A stretch of 10,139 bases of DNA from NCBI GenBank assembly GCA_023430465.1, contig JAEZAM010000041.1, positions 1 to 10,139 on the forward strand, written 5' to 3'. Position 1 is the stretch's first letter. Every line of letters begins with the position of its first letter. This document shows positions 6,820 through 10,139 of the stretch, in pieces. The stretch comes from Bacteroidota bacterium. Its GTDB lineage: Bacteria; Bacteroidota; Bacteroidia; Chitinophagales; Chitinophagaceae. The position numbers and the translations under genes are program-made. A model generated the notes under the pieces. It was not told the DNA's origin and did no database searches. It saw only the letters and a program-made list of their open reading frames with translations.

Positions 6820-7397
6820 AACGTATCAGTGCACAAGCTCAGGTACAATTAGTAAGAAGCCAGATCAATCCGCATTTCCTGTTTAATAACCTGAATGTAT
6901 TATCGGGCATGGTGATCCGGGATAACCCCGATGCCAATCATTTTATTGAAGAATTTTCCAAAGTTTATCGATATGTGTTAAACAACCAAGAGAAAGAACT
7001 GGTAGCATTGCGATCGGAGCTTGAATTTATCCGCCCCTATATTTTTCTGTTGAGAAAAAGATTTGATGAAGGTCTGATCATTCACATCGATATAGAGGAA
7101 AAATTTACCCATTTCCTTGTCATTCCTATCGCATTACAGATGTTGATCGAGAACGCGATCAAACATAATATTGTGTCATCTTCAAAGCCACTCACGGTCG
7201 ATATATCAGTAAGTGTTGAACAAAACAGCCTGGTTGTATCCAATAATCTTCAACCAAGATTGCCTGGAGAGACGTCAATGAAGATCGGTTTAAAAAATAT
7301 TCAGCAAAGGTATGAACTCATCAGTGGGAGACCTGTTATCGTGAAAAAGACTGACGCGGTTTTTGAAGTAACACTCCCGCTGTTGAGTTTAAACTGA
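6816..7397 (+). CDS. LytS-type histidine kinase, catalytic part (frame-broken)
   Basis: This 193-residue frame holds the whole cytosolic kinase core. The His_kinase box RSQINPHFLFNNLN has phospho-acceptor His20. The HATPase part has an N-box, LIENAIKHN, with Asn113, and a G-box-like IGLKNIQQRY at about 157-166. The only usable start before the H-box is TTG 6816, whose last two bases belong to the stop of the sensor frame. A purine-rich stretch (GGAGGGAAGTAGGGGAG, 6797-6813) precedes it and could serve as a ribosome site. Reading the same frame upstream gives GELKRISAQAQ, matching the expected linker, so a frameshift within one kinase gene is the more likely explanation. The product would phosphorylate the LytTR regulator that begins 4 bases after its stop. 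The signal is unknown. Confidence 0.82.
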   Translation: MKRISAQAQVQLVRSQINPHFLFNNLNVLSGMVIRDNPDANHFIEEFSKVYRYVLNNQEKELVALRSELEFIRPYIFLLRKRFDEGLIIHIDIEEKFTHFLVIPIALQMLIENAIKHNIVSSSKPLTVDISVSVEQNSLVVSNNLQPRLPGETSMKIGLKNIQQRYELISGRPVIVKKTDAVFEVTLPLLSLN

Positions 7398-7401
7398 TCA
7401 T

Positions 7402-8157
7402 ATGAAAGTTGTTATTGTAGAAGATGAAAAACTCGCTGCCGACAGGTTGTGCATGTTGCTGCATGAGTATGACCATTCCATCGAGGTTGTAGCCTGCCTG
7501 GAGAGTGTGGAGGAGACGGTGAATTACCTGAAAACCAGGCCACACCCTGATTTGCTGCTCATGGACATACACCTTTCAGACGGGCATTGCTTCGGTATTT
7601 TCAAGGAAGTGGCTTACACCCGACCCGTAATTTTTACCACAGCTTATGATCAGTATGCATTGGAAGCTTTCAGTATTTGCAGCGTGGGGTATGTACTGAA
7701 ACCTGTTACACTGGAAGCACTTGGTTCGGCGATCAATAAATTCAAGGCACTTGCTTCCGGATTTTTGTTTATGGATTATGGAAAAATGATCCAGCCTCGT
7801 TCAACACAACTCTACAAGAAAAGATTTTTGGGGAAGGTTGGTCAGCGGTTGTATTTCATTGATACGGCCGACATATCGTTTTTTCAGGCTGATAACCGCA
7901 TTGTACATATGGCGGATAAACAAGGAAACAGTTATGTGGTGGATCATACAATGGAGCGCCTGGAACAGTTGCTGGACCCGGAAGAATTTTTTCGGCTGAA
8001 CCGTAAGTTCATCGTACGTGTGAATGCGATAGAACAGGTAAAACCGTATTTTAATAACCGACTGAAGATCTCATTGAAGGGTTGCAGTCTGCCGGAAGCG
8101 GATATGGTCATCAGCCGTGATCGGGTGGCCGAATTCCGGGCATGGGCGGAAGCGTAA
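7402..8157 (+). CDS. LytTR family two-component response regulator
   Basis: This 251-residue transcription regulator pairs with the kinase immediately upstream. The receiver domain at 1-115 has the acidic pocket Glu7-Asp8, phospho-acceptor Asp55 in LLLMDIHLSDG, the switch residue Thr79 or Thr80 in IFTTAYDQYA, and Lys100-Pro101 in GYVLKPV. A linker leads to a LytTR DNA-binding domain at about 137-248, with the typical DISFFQADNRIVHM, EEFFRLNRKFIVRVNAI and RLKISL stretches. Such proteins bind short direct repeats upstream of their targets; I could not identify these here. The receiver's conserved acidic residue before YxLKP is Gly96 here, a small variation. The start at ATG 7402 is 4 bases after the kinase stop, so the genes are co-transcribed. 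The regulator is intact even though the kinase frame is broken. Confidence 0.95.
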   Translation: MKVVIVEDEKLAADRLCMLLHEYDHSIEVVACLESVEETVNYLKTRPHPDLLLMDIHLSDGHCFGIFKEVAYTRPVIFTTAYDQYALEAFSICSVGYVLKPVTLEALGSAINKFKALASGFLFMDYGKMIQPRSTQLYKKRFLGKVGQRLYFIDTADISFFQADNRIVHMADKQGNSYVVDHTMERLEQLLDPEEFFRLNRKFIVRVNAIEQVKPYFNNRLKISLKGCSLPEADMVISRDRVAEFRAWAEA

Positions 8158-8159
8158 AA

Positions 8160-8208
8160 GAAAATTCAAAACTCAAAACGTTGAACGCAAAACGCGAAAG
8201 TCAAAAGA
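8160..8208. repeat. Degenerate heptamer array (CAAAACG-like)
   Basis: The 68-base gap between the convergent regulator and mnmD genes reads in 7-base steps: GAAAATT, CAAAACT, CAAAACG, TTGAACG, CAAAACG, CGAAAGT, CAAAAGA. The core CAAAA recurs at 8167, 8174, 8188 and 8202, at spacings of 7, 14 and 14. It has the same period as the array at 1-65 but a different sequence. No hairpin terminator is visible in this gap. Confidence 0.6.
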
Positions 8209-8225
8209 GCGTAAAATTCGCCGTA

Positions 8226-8900
8226 TCAAGGTTTATACGCTCTGACCATTTCTCTCTTGCCGTAAGGGCCGGGAATCTTGGTTACCCTAAATCCCGCCCC
8301 TTCCATCGCTCGCCGAATGATTGTCTTGCTGCAATACGTCACCAGAAAACCTCCTGGTTTCAGTGCCTCGTGTAATTTGCTAAACACCTCCACCGACCAC
8401 ATCTCCGGCTGCGCGGAGGGTGCGAACGCATCGAAATAAATAATATCATAAGCTTCGCCGGGTAACAGAGCATCCTGGAGTGTTTGGGCTTTTTTTTCCA
8501 GGGAAAAATTGTCTTTCAAGTAAACAGTTGTTTCAAAAGGCGAAAGATGAATTTGCCCGAAGGTCTGCTGTAGTTCCGGGCGATTCAGTACGCTGCAAAA
8601 ATTCAATGATGAGAAAAGGTCAGACGCGAGCGGATGAGGCTCCAGGGCCGTATAATGTATCGCCCCTTTTTGATCCTCATTGATCATGATGCTTAGCAGT
8701 ACATTCAAGCCGGTGCCCATCCCTATCTCAAGTATTTTAGCTGGCGAGCCATTGGTTTGAAAATGATGAAGCAGCCCGGCATTGATGAACACGTGCATCG
8801 ATTCCTGCAGTGAGCCATGAACGGAGTGATACGCGGCATTCATTGCCGGCACCGAAATGGAGTGAGATCCGTCCCTGGTCAGGATAAGTTCGCGTTGCAC
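8226..8900 (-). CDS. mnmD: tRNA 5-methylaminomethyl-2-thiouridine methyltransferase (stand-alone MnmD)
   Basis: SAM-dependent methyltransferase of 224 residues. It methylates the nm5 side chain of the wobble uridine (U34) in certain tRNAs, the last step to mnm5(s2)U. It matches the methyltransferase half of E. coli MnmC and lacks the FAD-dependent oxidoreductase half, as in many non-enteric bacteria. Motifs: DGSHS near the N-terminus; YHSVHGSLQESMHVFI at 24-39; the SAM-binding LEIGMGTGLN at 57-66; YFDAFAP (155-161) followed by QPEMW; TYCSK at 188-192; and PGPYGKREMVRA near the C-terminus. The start is GTG 8900, giving MQRELILT before the family's DGS motif; no in-frame ATG fits better. A -7-like box (GAAATTTG, minus strand, 8912-8905) ends 4 bases before it, which suggests a leaderless message. 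Divergent to the DNA glycosylase gene. Confidence 0.93.
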   Translation of the reverse strand: MQRELILTRDGSHSISVPAMNAAYHSVHGSLQESMHVFINAGLLHHFQTNGSPAKILEIGMGTGLNVLLSIMINEDQKGAIHYTALEPHPLASDLFSSLNFCSVLNRPELQQTFGQIHLSPFETTVYLKDNFSLEKKAQTLQDALLPGEAYDIIYFDAFAPSAQPEMWSVEVFSKLHEALKPGGFLVTYCSKTIIRRAMEGAGFRVTKIPGPYGKREMVRAYKP

Positions 8901-8923
8901 GACGCAAATTTCGGTTAAGTTTG
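8895..8923 (+). promoter_or_regulatory. Promoter of the DNA glycosylase gene, overlapping the mnmD start
   Basis: TTG at 8895-8897, an 18-base spacer, then TAAGTTTG at 8916-8923, a perfect match to TAnnTTTG. It is the best promoter candidate in the window. Its upstream box lies within codon 2 of mnmD, read on the other strand, and the candidate mnmD -7 box (8905-8912) falls inside its spacer. The two divergent promoters would therefore compete for the same DNA. Expected start near 8929, leader about 20 bases. Confidence 0.55.
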
Positions 8924-8949
8924 CATTCCTTCATCACTCAGCCCTGGCC

Positions 8950-9567
8950 ATGGAATACATCAAGCATTTATCACGCGACGCGAGATTGAGAAAGCTGCTT
9001 GCGACCGCCGAGCCTTACCAGCTTAAGCGGCGCAGGAACATTTGCACTTACCTGTGCGCATCTATCATGAGTCAGCAGCTATCCGTCAGGGTGGCCGACG
9101 TTATTTATGGCCGCTTCATTGATCTTTTTGGAGGACGGCAGCCACAGCCTCAGCAGATACTCGATACACCCGATGCGACGCTACGCGCTATCGGGCTGAG
9201 CAATGCAAAAGCCAGCTATGTGAAAAATGTTGCGCAGTTCGAGATAGAGAAAGGTATGGGAGCCAGGAAGCTCAACAAGATGTCGAACGAGGAGGTGATC
9301 GGGTACCTCACACCTATCAAAGGGGTTGGGAGATGGACCGTGGAAATGCTGCTGATGTTTGCCCTTGGCCGCGAAGATGTGTTTGCACCCGATGATCTCG
9401 GCATCCAGCAGGCGATGATCCACCTGTATAAACTGGACGGATCTGACAAGAAGAAGTTGAGGGAGGACATGCTGCGGATCTCCGCGCGCTGGTCGCCTTA
9501 CCGCACGTATGCCTGCATCCATCTGTGGCGGCATAAGGATAATCCGCCTCCGCTGAAAAATAGCTAA
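8950..9567 (+). CDS. DNA-3-methyladenine glycosylase II (AlkA-like, HhH-GPD superfamily)
   Basis: Predicted to cut alkylated purines such as 3-methyladenine from DNA in the first step of base excision repair. At 205 residues it is a compact form: it has the helix-hairpin-helix core but not the N-terminal TBP-like domain of E. coli AlkA. The catalytic domain begins around ICTYLCASIMSQQLS (31-45), including the SQQLS found in this group. The HhH motif LTPIKGVGRWTVEMLL spans about 120-135. DVFAPDDLGIQQ follows, and by alignment with AlkA (DVFLPDD) the second aspartate, Asp149, is catalytic. No C-terminal Cys cluster is present, which argues against an iron-sulfur endonuclease III or MutY type. 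The start at ATG 8950 lies about 26 bases beyond a strong promoter match. Its stop overlaps that of the convergent epimerase gene. Exact lesion range unknown. Confidence 0.92.
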   Translation: MEYIKHLSRDARLRKLLATAEPYQLKRRRNICTYLCASIMSQQLSVRVADVIYGRFIDLFGGRQPQPQQILDTPDATLRAIGLSNAKASYVKNVAQFEIEKGMGARKLNKMSNEEVIGYLTPIKGVGRWTVEMLLMFALGREDVFAPDDLGIQQAMIHLYKLDGSDKKKLREDMLRISARWSPYRTYACIHLWRHKDNPPPLKNS

Positions 9568-10139
9568 GCCTGCCTGGTAATGGTCCGGATGAATGCTTTC
9601 TCCAGCCATTTTGATGAAATAGTTGCCCCGATGCCTGGCGCATCCGGCACTTCGATCACGCCGTTCTGCAGGTATTTCATACCGCCGTCAACGGGATCTT
9701 CGGAGAACATCAGCGATGTGTCAAAATCATAGTGTGTGATCATGGGGCTGCACAGGGAAAAATGCGCAAACGCAGTCATAGCCAACCGGGACTCCATAAA
9801 TGCACCGACCTGCAAATGCATATCGGCCTGCTCTGCCAGCTTTACCATTTTCAGTGCTTTGTAGATTCCGCCACTTTTACCAAGCTTGATATTAAGATAG
9901 TCACAGGCGCCGATAGATATCAGCCTTTCGGCATCGTGATCATCCCCGCAGCTCTCATCACTCATGATAGGGATAGGGCTTTCTTTTCGTACTGCAGGCA
10001 GTTGCATAAACGCCCAGCGTGGTATCGGCTCTTCACAATGCTGGATGTCGAAAACAGAAAGAGCCTTCAATGTTTCGATGGCTTCGGGAATGCTCCAGCC
10101 CTGGTTCGCGTCGATGCGGATCGGTATGTCGGTTCCGAC
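9564..10139 (-). CDS. Dipeptide epimerase, enolase superfamily (N-terminus beyond the window)
   Basis: The C-terminal 191 residues of a probable L-Ala-D/L-Glu epimerase, which in other bacteria recycles murein peptides; the reading frame is open to the right edge. The three barrel metal ligands are visible: Asp in RIDANQGW, Glu in CEEPIP, and Asp in MSDES. NIKLGKSGG carries the catalytic lysine of the second face, and HYDFDTS holds the DxD motif that distinguishes dipeptide epimerases from muconate cycloisomerase-like relatives. VDGGM follows near the end. The other catalytic lysine (KxK motif) and the capping domain lie outside the window. The TTG at 10070 is an internal leucine, not a start, because the metal-ligand DANQGW is upstream of it. 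Its TAG (9566-9564) overlaps the TAA of the convergent glycosylase gene (9565-9567). Substrate specificity is inferred from family motifs only. Confidence 0.9.
   Translation of the reverse strand, partial: VGTDIPIRIDANQGWSIPEAIETLKALSVFDIQHCEEPIPRWAFMQLPAVRKESPIPIMSDESCGDDHDAERLISIGACDYLNIKLGKSGGIYKALKMVKLAEQADMHLQVGAFMESRLAMTAFAHFSLCSPMITHYDFDTSLMFSEDPVDGGMKYLQNGVIEVPDAPGIGATISSKWLEKAFIRTITRQA

Noticed and set aside
6808..6820. Programmed -1 ribosomal frameshift joining the kinase halves
   Set aside because: No X-XXY-YYZ slippery heptamer is present around GGGGAGAGTTGA, and I see no clear stimulatory hairpin just downstream. An indel or a coupled TTG start is simpler.
8142..8375. Small plus-strand frame after the response regulator
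   Set aside because: It overlaps the regulator's last codons, runs through the heptamer array and then antisense to mnmD; the product resembles no protein I recognise.

Overview
The window looks like ordinary chromosome from a Bacteroidota bacterium, most likely of the Chitinophagaceae type. The reasons are: moderate GC content; start codons mostly without a Shine-Dalgarno sequence; promoter-like boxes of the Bacteroidota form (TTG, then TAnnTTTG); a LytS/LytTR two-component pair typical of that phylum; a lipoprotein whose mature start (CDKDDDD) fits the Bacteroidota surface-export signal; and a rhomboid protease with the short C-terminal domain seen in that phylum. The genus is inference.

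Layout from left to right. A 7-bp tandem array (1-65) precedes three co-directional plus-strand genes: a rhomboid protease (131-1063), a membrane-anchored endonuclease/exonuclease/phosphatase protein (1124-2242) and cysteinyl-tRNA synthetase cysS (2307-3800). A Tat-exported Gfo/Idh/MocA oxidoreductase (5141-3807) converges on cysS with only 6 bp between the stop codons. A roughly 200-bp divergent spacer with a small palindrome leads to a two-domain fasciclin (FAS1) lipoprotein (5341-6294). A perfect 30-bp palindrome follows, then a LytS-type histidine kinase split into two overlapping reading frames (6355-6819 and 6816-7397), then its LytTR response regulator (7402-8157). After a second, degenerate 7-bp array come mnmD (8900-8226, minus), a divergent AlkA-like DNA glycosylase (8950-9567), and the C-terminal part of a dipeptide epimerase (minus, running off the right edge). 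The stop codons of the last two genes overlap.

Most genes are housekeeping: translation (cysS), tRNA wobble-base modification (mnmD), alkylation repair (glycosylase) and murein-peptide recycling (epimerase). The envelope and signalling part is rhomboid, FAS1 lipoprotein, kinase and regulator. I see no mobile element, CRISPR array, tRNA or rRNA gene, and no convincing new defence or biosynthetic system. The observations most worth checking are the kinase frame break at a short G run, the palindrome three bases before the kinase start codon, and the two heptamer arrays.
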